Below are positions 18,160 to 26,683 of a DNA stretch of 64,000 nt, piece after piece (position 1 is the stretch's first letter; every line of letters begins with the position of its first letter). Source of the stretch: Selenomonadaceae bacterium (GTDB taxonomy: Bacteria; Bacillota; Negativicutes; Selenomonadales; Selenomonadaceae); contig JAILRS010000018.1 in assembly GCA_024698045.1 (NCBI GenBank), positions 1-64,000 of the forward strand. The letters are read 5' to 3'. The translations under genes and the position numbers were made by a program. Under the pieces are notes generated by a model. The model was given only the letters and a program-made list of their open reading frames with translations, was not told the DNA's origin and searched no databases.

Positions 18160-19293
18160 TTACTTGAGCATTGCCAACATGGTACCGGCGGCGACGGCTG
18201 TGCCGATAACACCCGCGACGTTAGGACCCATAGCATGCATAAGCAAATAGTTACCGGGTTTTGATTTCATGCCGACGAGTTGCGAAACACGCGCCGCCAT
18301 AGGTACGGCGGAAACACCTGCGGAACCGATAAGCGGATTGATTGCGCCGTTTGTAAATCTGCACATAATTTTACCGAAGATAAGACCGCCTGCGGTACCG
18401 CCCATAAATGCAACGAGACCAAGAGCGATGATAAGGAGAGTATCGGCGCGCAAGAAGTCATTTGCATTCATAGTCATGCCGGTACCTGTGCCGAGGAATA
18501 TTGTTACGATATTAATCAAAGAGTTCTGCGCGGTATCGCTCAATCTGTCTGTAACGCCCGACTCTCTGAACAAATTGCCCAACATCAAGCAACCGAGTAA
18601 GGCAGCGATAGGCGGCAAAAGCAAGCTGATAAAAATAGTCGAAGCAATCGGAAAGACAACGCGTTCAAATTTGGTAACGGGGCGCAGTTCCTTCATGACA
18701 ATTTCGCGTTCTGCTTGCGTGGTCATCAATTTCATGATAGGCGGTTGAATCAAGGGCACGAGCGACATGTAAGAGTAAGCGGCAACAGCAATCGCACCGA
18801 GCAGATGCGGAGCCAATTTGGTAGAAAGATAAATGGATGTGGGACCGTCCGCGCCGCCGATAATACCGATAGCCGCGGCTTCATGAACATCAAAGCCGAC
18901 AAGCATGGCACCGCCGAGGGCAACGAATACACCGATTTGAGCAGCGGCACCGAGTAACAGCGTCGAAGGTCTGGCGAGTAACGGACTAAAGTCGGTCATC
19001 GCGCCAATGCCCAAAAAGATTAGCGGCGGAAAAATTTCGTTGGTGATACCAAAGTTAATAGCCTTCATAACATTCATCTCTTCGCCGAAAAATCCCGTGT
19101 TGGGGAAATTGGCAAGGATACAACCAAAGGCAATAGGTCCGAGCAAAAGCGGTTCAAATTCTTTGACGAATGCCATGTAGATTAACAATAAGCCGACGAG
19201 AATCATAATGCCGTTGCCCATGGTGAAGGCGGAAAAGCCACTGTCATTCCAAACGGCTTGTATCGAAACTATAAAAGCATTTAAAGCTTCCAA
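18160..19293 (-). CDS. oadB: Sodium-pumping decarboxylase, beta subunit
   Basis: A 377-residue, highly hydrophobic protein of the OadB/MmdB/GcdB family. The family signature GGADGPTSIYLS (about 144-155) and the second region NPLIGSAGVSAVPMAARV are present. This subunit releases CO2 from carboxybiotin and couples it to sodium export across the membrane. The start is TTG 19293 behind GAGGGGAGTGA, 15 nt after the gamma-type gene. Whether the substrate is oxaloacetate, methylmalonyl-CoA or glutaryl-CoA cannot be told, because no carboxyltransferase or biotin-carrier gene is nearby. Confidence 0.93.
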   Translation of the reverse strand: MEALNAFIVSIQAVWNDSGFSAFTMGNGIMILVGLLLIYMAFVKEFEPLLLGPIAFGCILANFPNTGFFGEEMNVMKAINFGITNEIFPPLIFLGIGAMTDFSPLLARPSTLLLGAAAQIGVFVALGGAMLVGFDVHEAAAIGIIGGADGPTSIYLSTKLAPHLLGAIAVAAYSYMSLVPLIQPPIMKLMTTQAEREIVMKELRPVTKFERVVFPIASTIFISLLLPPIAALLGCLMLGNLFRESGVTDRLSDTAQNSLINIVTIFLGTGTGMTMNANDFLRADTLLIIALGLVAFMGGTAGGLIFGKIMCRFTNGAINPLIGSAGVSAVPMAARVSQLVGMKSKPGNYLLMHAMGPNVAGVIGTAVAAGTMLAMLK

Positions 19294-19308
19294 AAAAAAT
19301 CACTCCCC

Positions 19309-19662
19309 TCATTTACGTTGCAGATTATTGAAACGTGCCGAGGCTCTCCAAGGCGTCGACTCGTGATTGATAATGCGAACGGCTTTGATTTGTCCCGAGA
19401 AACCGTAGGCGGTAATGGCGGCAGATATCGCCGCAATAATTTCGGGTGATACACCTTCCTCGATAACCGGCGCAGGTTGCGGCGCAGGTTGTACGGGTGT
19501 GGGTGGTGCCTCTTCTACTTCGGGTTCCGCCGGCTGTTTTGTCGGGTCGATAAAGTGAATGAATTTGATTACGAAAATCAACGATACGAGCACGATAAAG
19601 ACGACTGTCATATTAATCATCATGATTATCAACGGATTGGTTGTAACCGTTGCATGCTCCAT
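19309..19662 (-). CDS. Sodium-pumping decarboxylase, gamma/delta-type subunit
   Basis: A 117-residue OadG-family protein: an N-terminal membrane helix (about 12-33), a Pro/Ala/Glu-rich linker (45-68) and a short C-terminal region ending WRASARFNNLQRK, which resembles MmdD. The subunit links the biotin-dependent carboxyltransferase to the membrane beta subunit. An AAAGGAGTGA ribosome site precedes the ATG. It is first in the two-gene unit with oadB. Confidence 0.85.
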   Translation of the reverse strand: MEHATVTTNPLIIMMINMTVVFIVLVSLIFVIKFIHFIDPTKQPAEPEVEEAPPTPVQPAPQPAPVIEEGVSPEIIAAISAAITAYGFSGQIKAVRIINHESTPWRASARFNNLQRK

Positions 19663-19751
19663 AAAAAATCACTCCTTTTGAATTTGGTTTATAGAAATAA
19701 TTTGGTAGACGAGAATTGTAATTTTTTGTGCCGCGGTTAATTATGTTGTTG

Positions 19752-20374
19752 GCGGCTCCTTTCGTTCGTTAAGCAAAAGGAGACAAAGTCAACTTAAGTA
19801 TCGTTACAAGCGCGGCGATTTGCTTCGATTTGGATTAGAAATATTTTTTATTAGCTGTGAATACTTTTCTTTGCTCGCCCAAAGAAAAGTAACAAAAGAA
19901 AGGGCGCCTCGCGGGGGCGTTAGCGTTCGGTATCCATAGTGTGTAGATAATGCGTGTCGAGTGTGCCGCATACAAAACATCCATGTTTTGAGCGTGCGGC
20001 GGCCGCCCGTCCATGGGCGGCCTCTTTCATAATCAACACCCCAAGTCAATGCTACTTCAACCGCGGCAGTTTATTTCGGTTATTGAAACATTTATCGCGA
20101 CAATTGGATGCAACGTCACGTTGCCGGCGGCCGCCCATCCATGGGCGACCTCTTCCGTAAGCAACACCCCAAGTCAATGCTACTTCAACCGCGGCAGTTT
20201 ATTTCGGTTATTGAAACCCTTATCGCGACCATTGGATGCAAAGTCACGTTGCCCGCCGTGGGCGGTCTCTTCCGTAATCAACACCCCAAGTCAATGCTAC
20301 TTCAACCGCGGCAGTTTATTTCGGTTATTGAAACATTTATCGCGACCATTGGATGCAACGTCACGTTGCCCGTT
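19752..20374 (+). repeat. Dispersed modular repeat, copy R2 (head plus three tandem units)
   Basis: It fills the 634-nt gap before the nagA stop and runs into nagA. Head: a TCCTTTCGTT..GTTAAGCAAAAGG block near 19757, then a hairpin CTTTTCTTTG/CAAAGAAAAG around 19864-19890, and AAAACATCCATGTTTT near 19975-19990. Tail: three units with period 128 then 117 nt, judged from AAGTCAATGCTACTTCAACC blocks starting at 20043, 20171 and 20288. Units end in the palindrome CAACGTCACGTTG (one unit has CAAAGTCACGTTG). The third unit is shorter by 11 nt in its GC-rich block. Frames across it are repeat shadows, not genes. Confidence 0.88.
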
Positions 20375-21481
20375 GATGAAAGTTTTATCAATGTTAAAAT
20401 CGTCGTCAAAGATAACGATATCGGCGGACTTGCCAACCTCGAGGGAGCCGAGCAAATCGAAAATGCCGAGCTCTTGCGCAGGATTTTTAGTGACGGTGGA
20501 AACACAGGAGGGTATGTCAAGATTTGTATTGACGTGAAAATTTTTAAGGACGGTGTTCATAGTGGCTACACTGCCTGCGATAGTACCGTCGGCAAGCCGC
20601 GCCAAATTGCCGGAGACAAAAACTTTCTGACCGCCCAATTCGCTGACACCTTCGCCTATGCCGCACGCCCTGAACGAATCAGTTATCAAAGTGATTTGCG
20701 ACAATGGTTTAACTTTCGCCGTAATTCGTTGAGCAGTCGGACTGACATGGATATTATCGGCAATCAATTCAACCATGACGGACGAATCAAGAGCCGCACC
20801 CACAATTCCGGGTTTTCTGTGATGCAAAGGAGTCTGCGCATTGAAAAGATGTGTTACATGATTTGCGCCGCGTTTAATGGCGGAAATAGCGGTATCGTAA
20901 TCGGCGGCACTGTGCCCGATAGACACGACGATATTTTTTTCGCGACAACGGTCGATAAATTCAAAGTCAATTTCTTCGGGCGCGACGGTTATGATTTTGA
21001 TGACGTCGGAAAAATTTTCAATCAGGGAGAAATCGGCGGCGATGATATTTTCTTCTGCCTGCGCACCGTTAAATTTTCTGCTGATAAAAGGTCCTTCCAT
21101 ATTTGCGCCTAAAATTTTGGCACCGCCCGAAAAATTTTTCGCCAATCGAATACGTTCAAAGGCACGATAAATTTTATCGAGAGGCATAGTCATGGTTGTA
21201 GGCAGGAAGGAAGTAACACCGCAGGACGGCAGGAAATTCGCGAAAGTTTTCAGCGCGTTAATATCGTCGTCCATTGTATCGACACCGTTTGCGCCGTGTA
21301 TATGAACGTTAATAAAACCCGGCGAAACAAATTGCCCGTGTGCGTCGATAATTTCCGCGTCCTCAATCGGATTGCCTATCGAAATGATTTTTTCCCCGAA
21401 GTTAATCGCCTTGCCTGCGCAGATTGTAAAGTTACCGTCGTCATCGGGAATAATCAATCGCCCGTTTATCACAGATGTCAA
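20297..21481 (-). CDS. nagA: N-acetylglucosamine-6-phosphate deacetylase
   Basis: An amidohydrolase of about 394 residues that converts GlcNAc-6-phosphate to glucosamine-6-phosphate for amino-sugar recycling. Visible motifs are NVHIHGANGVDTMD (metal site), GANMEGPFIS, SIGHSAADYD, NHVTHLFNAQTPLHHR and LITDSFRACG with the catalytic Asp. I start it at TTG 21481, preceded by GGAGGG; a longer TTG start at 21496 would begin within that site. The last about 24 codons, after FINGQ, lie entirely in the R2 repeat, which also supplies the TAG stop. No nagB gene is adjacent. Confidence 0.92.
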   Translation of the reverse strand: MTSVINGRLIIPDDDGNFTICAGKAINFGEKIISIGNPIEDAEIIDAHGQFVSPGFINVHIHGANGVDTMDDDINALKTFANFLPSCGVTSFLPTTMTMPLDKIYRAFERIRLAKNFSGGAKILGANMEGPFISRKFNGAQAEENIIAADFSLIENFSDVIKIITVAPEEIDFEFIDRCREKNIVVSIGHSAADYDTAISAIKRGANHVTHLFNAQTPLHHRKPGIVGAALDSSVMVELIADNIHVSPTAQRITAKVKPLSQITLITDSFRACGIGEGVSELGGQKVFVSGNLARLADGTIAGSVATMNTVLKNFHVNTNLDIPSCVSTVTKNPAQELGIFDLLGSLEVGKSADIVIFDDDFNIDKTFINGQRDVASNGRDKCFNNRNKLPRLK

Positions 21482-21494
21482 AGGATTGCCCTCC

Positions 21495-21518
21495 AAACAA
21501 AAACACCGCCGAAGCGGT
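21495..21518 (-). terminator. Intrinsic terminator after leuD
   Basis: On the minus strand ACCGC-TTCG-GCGGT with a stable tetraloop, followed by GTTTTTGTTT. It ends the leuCD transcript about 50 nt past leuD, so nagA would need its own promoter or read-through. Confidence 0.8.
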
Positions 21519-21566
21519 TAAAACGTATAGCAAGTATCTTAACCGAAAAAAATTTGGATTGCAAAA

Positions 21567-22055
21567 TTAATTTTTGGATTTGATATAGTTGATGAGACCG
21601 CCGGCATTGGCAATTTCCTGCACGAAACCGGGTAACGGATGAGCATGGAAAATATCGCCCGTGGTTACATCTTCAATCGTGCCCGTGGCAGTATCTATCT
21701 TCAAAATATCGTCGGCATGAATTTTTTCAACGTCGTCGCCAATCTCGAGGAGCGGCAAACCGATATTGATACCGTTACGATAGAAAATACGCGCGAAACT
21801 GGCGGCAATGACGACGGGAATACCCGACGCCTTAATCGCTACGGGCGCATGTTCGCGACTGGAACCGCAACCGAAATTTTTTCCGCCGACCATTATATCG
21901 CCTGCTTTGACATTGACGGCAAAAGTTTCGTCGATATCAACCATGCAATGTTTCGCCAATTCCGCAGGATCGAATGTATTCAGATAACGCGCGGGAATAA
22001 TGACATCGGTATCGATATTGTCACCGTAACGCCAGACTTTACCCTCAATTTGCAT
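21567..22055 (-). CDS. leuD: 3-isopropylmalate dehydratase, small subunit
   Basis: A 162-residue swivel domain of the aconitase family, with the opening [19 protein letters not shown] and the signature [15 protein letters not shown]. It works with LeuC to isomerise 2-isopropylmalate in leucine synthesis. The frame overlaps leuC by 11 nt and has GAGGAGG upstream. The short archaeal/bacterial LeuD2 type also serves citramalate or homoaconitate substrates, so specificity is inferred. Confidence 0.93.
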   Translation of the reverse strand: MQIEGKVWRYGDNIDTDVIIPARYLNTFDPAELAKHCMVDIDETFAVNVKAGDIMVGGKNFGCGSSREHAPVAIKASGIPVVIAASFARIFYRNGINIGLPLLEIGDDVEKIHADDILKIDTATGTIEDVTTGDIFHAHPLPGFVQEIANAGGLINYIKSKN

Positions 22056-23316
22056 TGTCTAAAACCTCCTCGGGAGTGGCAATCTTGCCGAGTACTGCGG
22101 AAGCCGCCGCGACAAAAGGACTCGCCAAATATACTTCGCTGTCAACATGCCCCATACGTCCGCGGAAATTTCTGTTGGTGGTCGATACACAACGTTCGCC
22201 CGCCGCCAAAATTCCCATGTAACCGCCGAGACAAGGACCGCATGTCGGAGTAGATACTACACAACCTGCGTCGATAAAAGTTTCAATCCAATGACAGCGC
22301 ATTGCTTCCTTGTAAATCTCTTGACTGCCGGGGATAACTATGCAACGTACATCGGGATGAATTTTTCTGCCCTTCAAGATTCCTGCGGCGATACCCAAAT
22401 CCTCAAGTCGTCCGTTCGTACATGAACCGATAACTACCTGATTGATTTTTATTTCGCCCAGTTCGTCGACGGGTTTAACATTCTCGGGCAGATGAGGCAA
22501 CGCTACAACGGGTTTGAGTTCGCTCAAATTAATTTCAACCGTTGCGCAATACTTTGCATCTTCGTCGGCATAAGCAGGCTCAAATTTTTTCTTGACGCGT
22601 CGCGCTACATACATCTGCGCCCTATCGTCAAACGGGAAGACGCCGGCTTTTGCTCCTGCCTCGATTGCCATATTGGAGATTGTCAAACGATCTGTCATGC
22701 TCAATTCGGCAACGCCTTCGCCCGTAAATTCCAGTGCTTTGTAAAGAGCACCGTCCACGCCGATTTTCCCGATTAACGTCAAGATAACATCTTTGCCGCA
22801 AATATTTTTCGGCTTCTTACCTGTCAAGTGAACGTTAATCGCCTCGGGTACTTTGAACCACGCTTTACCGGTAGCCAGACCGACAGCCAAATCGGTTGTA
22901 CCTACACCCGTAGAGAAAGCATTTACTGCGCCGTAAGTGCAGGTATGAGAATCCGCGCCGATAATCAGCATACCGGGGGCGACGATACCGAATTCGGGTA
23001 AAATGACATGCTCGATTCCTACGCGTCCTTGCTCGTAATAGTGAACGATATTATTTTTACGGGCAAAGTCGCGCATGATTTTCGCCAGCTCCGAACTCTT
23101 GATGTCCTTAGCAGGTTGGAAGTGATCGGGTATGAGCGCGATTTTGTTCGGGTCGAAGACAGGGCGTCCGATTTTTTCAAACTCTTTAATCGAAGGCGGT
23201 CCCGTTACGTCGTTCGCCATGACCAAATCCAAATCGCAGATGACAAGTTGTCCTGCCGTGACCGAATCAAGACCCGCATGACGCGCGAGAATTTTTTCGC
23301 TCATTGTCATTGCCAT
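22045..23316 (-). CDS. leuC: 3-isopropylmalate dehydratase, large subunit
   Basis: A 423-residue aconitase-family subunit with the [4Fe-4S] ligands in VIGSCTNGR and [10 protein letters not shown], and [22 protein letters not shown] in the N-terminal part. Its length fits the short LeuC2 subtype. AGGAGG precedes the first ATG at 23316. The pair leuC-leuD has its own promoter, and leuA and leuB are not in the window. Confidence 0.94.
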   Translation of the reverse strand: MAMTMSEKILARHAGLDSVTAGQLVICDLDLVMANDVTGPPSIKEFEKIGRPVFDPNKIALIPDHFQPAKDIKSSELAKIMRDFARKNNIVHYYEQGRVGIEHVILPEFGIVAPGMLIIGADSHTCTYGAVNAFSTGVGTTDLAVGLATGKAWFKVPEAINVHLTGKKPKNICGKDVILTLIGKIGVDGALYKALEFTGEGVAELSMTDRLTISNMAIEAGAKAGVFPFDDRAQMYVARRVKKKFEPAYADEDAKYCATVEINLSELKPVVALPHLPENVKPVDELGEIKINQVVIGSCTNGRLEDLGIAAGILKGRKIHPDVRCIVIPGSQEIYKEAMRCHWIETFIDAGCVVSTPTCGPCLGGYMGILAAGERCVSTTNRNFRGRMGHVDSEVYLASPFVAAASAVLGKIATPEEVLDNAN

Positions 23317-23390
23317 GATAAAAATTCCTCCTAAATTGGTTACAGATAATCAAATGAATATCACGGGCACGATGGCGCCCATGTTTGTTG

Positions 23391-23419
23391 ATTCTAAACG
23401 ACGATAAACTTTTTGGCAA
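23391..23419 (-). promoter_or_regulatory. Promoter for leuCD
   Basis: Minus-strand TTGCCA (23419-23414), a 17-nt spacer and TAGAAT (23396-23391). The leader of about 70 nt is too short for a T-box, and none is seen. Confidence 0.6.
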
Positions 23420-23478
23420 GTTTTTTACACCGTAACTTATAACTTGACTGTCACTTTTAATCACGGGAAAAATTTTTC

Positions 23479-23507
23479 TTGACATACGGCGGACAGTGTG
23501 GTAATTT
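23479..23507 (+). promoter_or_regulatory. Promoter for tRNA-Ser
   Basis: TTGACA at 23479-23484, a 17-nt spacer and TAATTT at 23502-23507, about 20 nt before the tRNA 5' end. Confidence 0.7.
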
Positions 23508-23526
23508 ATGCAAGGTTTTTGAGCAC

Positions 23527-23615
23527 GGAGTGGTACTCAAGAGGCTGAAGAGGACGGTTTGCTAAATCGTTAGGCTCGCAAGGGCGCGGAGGTTCAAATC
23601 CTCTCCACTCCGCCA
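23527..23615 (+). tRNA. tRNA-Ser (anticodon GCT)
   Basis: An 89-nt type II tRNA. The acceptor stem GGAGTGG (23527-23533) pairs with CCACTCC (23605-23611), the discriminator is G, and the CCA end is encoded. The anticodon loop TTGCTAA is closed by ACGGT/ATCGT, with GCT at 23561-23563. A long variable arm follows and the T loop is GGTTCAAATCC. It decodes AGC/AGT. Confidence 0.96.
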
Positions 23616-23653
23616 CTACAGAAATAACCCGTCACTTTGGCGGTTATAAAAGG

Positions 23654-23688
23654 TCGTCGTACGGTATCCCCGTACGGCGATTTTGTTT
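23654..23688 (+). terminator. Hairpin terminator after tRNA-Ser
   Basis: An 11-bp stem with one G-U pair (core CGTACGG/CCGTACG, loop TATCC), followed by TTTTGTTTT. It ends 16 nt before the dapL ATG, so it may also act as an attenuator between the tRNA and dapL. Confidence 0.75.
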
Positions 23689-23703
23689 TAAGGGGGAAAT
23701 TCC

Positions 23704-24930
23704 ATGGCGAAGATTAACGAAAACTATTTGAAATTACCCGGTAGCTATTTGTTCTCCGAAATTGCAAAACGTGCGGCGAAATTCCAAAGCGAACATCCCA
23801 ACACAAAAATTATTCGATTGGGAATAGGTGATGTCACTCGTCCTCTGCCGCAAGTATGCATAGACGCAATGAAATACGCCGCCGATGAAATGGGCAGTGT
23901 CGAAACTTTTCGCGGTTACGGTCCCGAACAAGGTTACTCCTTCCTGCGCGATAAGATTGCCGAATACAATTACAAACGTCGAGGACTTGATATCTCCGCC
24001 GACGAAATTTTTATCAGCGACGGATCTAAATGCGATTGCGGTAACATTCAGGAAATATTTTCTACGGATTGCAGAATAGCGATTGCCGATCCCGTTTATC
24101 CCGTTTATCTTGATACAAACGTAATGGCAGGGCGCACGGGTTATTTACAAGCCGACGGACATTTTGACGGAGTAACTTATTTGCCGTGTACCGTTGAAAA
24201 TAATTTTTCGCCCGAACCGCCGACGAATAAAGTTGACATGATTTATCTTTGTTCGCCGAATAATCCCACGGGCACGACGCTCGACAAAACCGCGCTTGAA
24301 AATTGGATTGCCTACGCCAAAGAAAACGACGCAGTGATTTTGTTTGATGCTGCTTATGCCGCTTACATCACCGAAAAAAATATTCCGCGCTCGATTTACG
24401 AAATCGACGGGGCGCGCGATGTTGCGATAGAGTTCCGTTCATTCAGCAAGACGGCAGGATTTACGGGTACACGTTGCGGCTATATCGTCATCCCGAAAAA
24501 TTTGACGGGCACAACCTCGAGCGGCGAACGTATTCCCTTCGGCAAATTATGGGCGCGTCGACACACAACCAAATTCAACGGCACAAGTTATATCACTCAA
24601 CGCGGCGCGGCTGCTATTTATTCCGATGAAGGTCAGGCACAAGTAAAGACCTTGATTGACTATTACCTTGAGAACGCCAAAATCATTCGCGAAAGTTTGA
24701 CTGCGGCAGGCTTCACAGTTTACGGCGGTGTGAATGCTCCTTACATCTGGTTGAAGACGCCCGAAGATATTCCGTCGAGTTGGGATTTCTTCGATAAACT
24801 TCTGCGCGAAAAAAATATTATCGGCACACCCGGCGTAGGTTTCGGCACTTGCGGTGAAGGTTTCTTCAGATTGACTTCCTTTAACAGCCGCGAAAATACA
24901 ATCGAGGCTTGCAACCGAATCAAAGAATAA
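23704..24930 (+). CDS. dapL: LL-diaminopimelate aminotransferase
   Basis: A 408-residue class I PLP aminotransferase of the DapL type, which makes LL-diaminopimelate directly from tetrahydrodipicolinate for lysine and peptidoglycan. The Schiff-base lysine is Lys249 in [25 protein letters not shown] (183-191) and DAAYAAYI (215-222) are typical. AAGGGGGAAA precedes the ATG. No separate promoter is obvious between the tRNA terminator and this start. It is followed by a bidirectional terminator. Confidence 0.95.
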   Translation: MAKINENYLKLPGSYLFSEIAKRAAKFQSEHPNTKIIRLGIGDVTRPLPQVCIDAMKYAADEMGSVETFRGYGPEQGYSFLRDKIAEYNYKRRGLDISADEIFISDGSKCDCGNIQEIFSTDCRIAIADPVYPVYLDTNVMAGRTGYLQADGHFDGVTYLPCTVENNFSPEPPTNKVDMIYLCSPNNPTGTTLDKTALENWIAYAKENDAVILFDAAYAAYITEKNIPRSIYEIDGARDVAIEFRSFSKTAGFTGTRCGYIVIPKNLTGTTSSGERIPFGKLWARRHTTKFNGTSYITQRGAAAIYSDEGQAQVKTLIDYYLENAKIIRESLTAAGFTVYGGVNAPYIWLKTPEDIPSSWDFFDKLLREKNIIGTPGVGFGTCGEGFFRLTSFNSRENTIEACNRIKE

Positions 24931-25004
24931 AATTCCTCTTCGCAGGCTACAAAGTTTTCATAAACTGAATTTATAATCCTACGCAGATTCTTAATCGGCA
25001 AACA

Positions 25005-25042
25005 AAAAAACTCTCTCCTATTTTGGGAGGGAGTTTTAATTT
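25005..25042. terminator. Bidirectional terminator between dapL and jag
   Basis: AAAACTCTCTCC and GGGAGGGAGTTTT form the arms around a 6-nt loop, with A-runs before and T-runs after. It can serve the convergent dapL and jag transcripts. Confidence 0.8.
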
Positions 25043-25054
25043 TTTTACGGTCGA

Positions 25055-25951
25055 TTAGTGTTTGCCTTTCTTCGGCGTGACGATAACATAGCGGTAAGGC
25101 TCTTCGCCCGAGCTATATGTTTCTACTCTATCGTTGCCTTGCAAAACCGTATGAATTATTTTGCGTTCGTGTCTGTTCATAGGTTCGAGCCGAACATCGC
25201 GCCGAGTTTTTATCGCGCGTTCCGCTACACTGTTCGCCAATTTCGTCAACGTCTCTTCACGACGGCGGCGATAATCTTCGATGTCAAGCGTAAAATGTAC
25301 TTTGTTTTCGGAGCTGCGATTAACCGACAAATTCAGGAGATATTGCAGGGCGTCGAGTGCCTGACCGCGTCGCCCGATTAACACGCCCAAACTTTTGCCG
25401 CTCAAATCAAATAAGTAACCTTCTTCGCCTTCATCCTTCACCGTGATTTCTACTTCGAGATTCATCGCCGCAAAAACATCTTGCAAATATTTCTGCGCAG
25501 ATTCGACAACGGCATTACGGTCGAAAGTTTCAACGGCGGTAGTTTCTTCAACTACGGGCGAAGGAGATAATATCGGCTCGAATTTTTCCGCAAGTTCCTC
25601 GACGGGCGTCTCGCTTACGGGCGTCTCCGTTATCGATTTGTCTAACGGCTCTTCGGTTATTTCGTTGACTGTCTTACTTGCCGTCTGCTCTATCGTTTCC
25701 GTCACTACTTCGCTGATTATTTCGTTGACGGGTTCGCTTACTTCTTCGTTAACGTTTTCGCTTATCGGTTCGGATTCTTTTACCGTCGCGCGAATTTTGG
25801 CGGGAGTTTCACCCAGTAAGCCGAAAAATTTTTTCGTCGGTGTCTCCAATACTTCGACGATTAAATCTCGTTCCGCCACTCCCAATTCATCTACTGCCGC
25901 CTGTATCGCCTCGTTAATTGTCTTACCGGTTTTCTCAATAGTCTTCGCCAT
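25055..25951 (-). CDS. jag: RNA-binding protein Jag (KhpB)
   Basis: A 298-residue protein: Jag N-terminal domain (about 1-60, with KKFFGLLGETPAKI), an acidic Glu/Val/Thr-rich linker (about 60-145), a KH domain with the GVLIGRRGQALDALQYL loop, and a C-terminal R3H domain (LEPMNRHERKIIHTVL). It binds RNA and influences cell-wall growth in other Bacillota. It directly follows yidC with no gap, as in most genomes. The linker is longer than in many homologues. Confidence 0.94.
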   Translation of the reverse strand: MAKTIEKTGKTINEAIQAAVDELGVAERDLIVEVLETPTKKFFGLLGETPAKIRATVKESEPISENVNEEVSEPVNEIISEVVTETIEQTASKTVNEITEEPLDKSITETPVSETPVEELAEKFEPILSPSPVVEETTAVETFDRNAVVESAQKYLQDVFAAMNLEVEITVKDEGEEGYLFDLSGKSLGVLIGRRGQALDALQYLLNLSVNRSSENKVHFTLDIEDYRRRREETLTKLANSVAERAIKTRRDVRLEPMNRHERKIIHTVLQGNDRVETYSSGEEPYRYVIVTPKKGKH

Positions 25952-26629
25952 TTAAGCAACCTCCTTGTCGTCGTCCTGTCTGTTCACCCACCATTGTTGA
26001 ACAATCTGCACGACGTTCATTGTCACCCAGTAGAGCACAAGCCCCGCGGGGAAACTCAAACTTATCCAGCCGATAAATATCGGCATTATAATCATCATGA
26101 TTTTCATTTGGGGATTTTGTTCGGTAGTGGTAGACATCATCTTTTGCGGCAGGAATGTAGTCAATGCCGCCAGCAACGGCAAAACATAATAGGGATCGGG
26201 TTCGGATAAACTCGGCAGCCACATGAACGAAGGTGCCGCGCCGCCGTAATCCAAATTAAACAATGTGTAGTACATGCCCATCAATATCGGCATTTGAATT
26301 AACATCGGCAAACAGCCCGACATCGGGTTGACATCTTCTTTTTGATACAACTCCATCATTTTTTGTTGCATGACTTTCGGGTCTTTCTTGTATTTCTCTT
26401 GCAACTTCTTCATTTCGGGCTGTAGTCTTTGCATTGCCTTCATTGACTTGAATTGTTTCTTCGTTAACGGGTAAACCAAAATTTTTACCAAGACCGTAAG
26501 CAAAATGATAGCCAAGCCGTAACTGGGCATGCCGAACATTTCAGTTATGGAATATAATCCGGTAAGCGCCACATTCATGACATATTCTATCGGCGCGAAA
26601 ATACCGCTGAAGATTCCCGGTTCTTCCAA
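25952..26629 (-). CDS. yidC: Membrane protein insertase YidC
   Basis: A 225-residue YidC/Oxa1 family insertase with the short five-helix core: FGMPSYGLAIILLTVLVKILVYPLTKKQF (first core helices), the cytoplasmic helical hairpin MQRLQPEMKKLQEKY, and GCLPMLIQMPILMGMYYTLF. There is no lipobox, unlike Bacillus SpoIIIJ. The start is TTG 26629 behind AAGGATGTGA. It lies between the hydantoinase-like gene and jag. Confidence 0.94.
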   Translation of the reverse strand: MEEPGIFSGIFAPIEYVMNVALTGLYSITEMFGMPSYGLAIILLTVLVKILVYPLTKKQFKSMKAMQRLQPEMKKLQEKYKKDPKVMQQKMMELYQKEDVNPMSGCLPMLIQMPILMGMYYTLFNLDYGGAAPSFMWLPSLSEPDPYYVLPLLAALTTFLPQKMMSTTTEQNPQMKIMMIIMPIFIGWISLSFPAGLVLYWVTMNVVQIVQQWWVNRQDDDKEVA

Positions 26630-26683
26630 AAAATCACATCCTTAACGATTCCAAAAAATTTTTATCGATAAAATTATTGCCGC

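Noticed and set aside
19804-20049. Minus-strand frame over repeat R2, and a similar one at 31307-31516
   Set aside because: They are translations of the repeat; the two predicted peptides are not consistent with each other in frame.
19752-20374. CRISPR array from regularly spaced units
   Set aside because: Units are about 128 bp with conserved sequence throughout, not short repeats with unique spacers; no cas genes.
20108-21112. Plus-strand open frame of 334 codons across the repeat and nagA
   Set aside because: It is antisense to nagA and runs through repeat R2; no ribosome site and no family similarity.
23317-23390. Possible T-box or leucine leader before leuC
   Set aside because: The leader is about 70 nt and shows no T-box motif, specifier loop or Leu-rich leader peptide.
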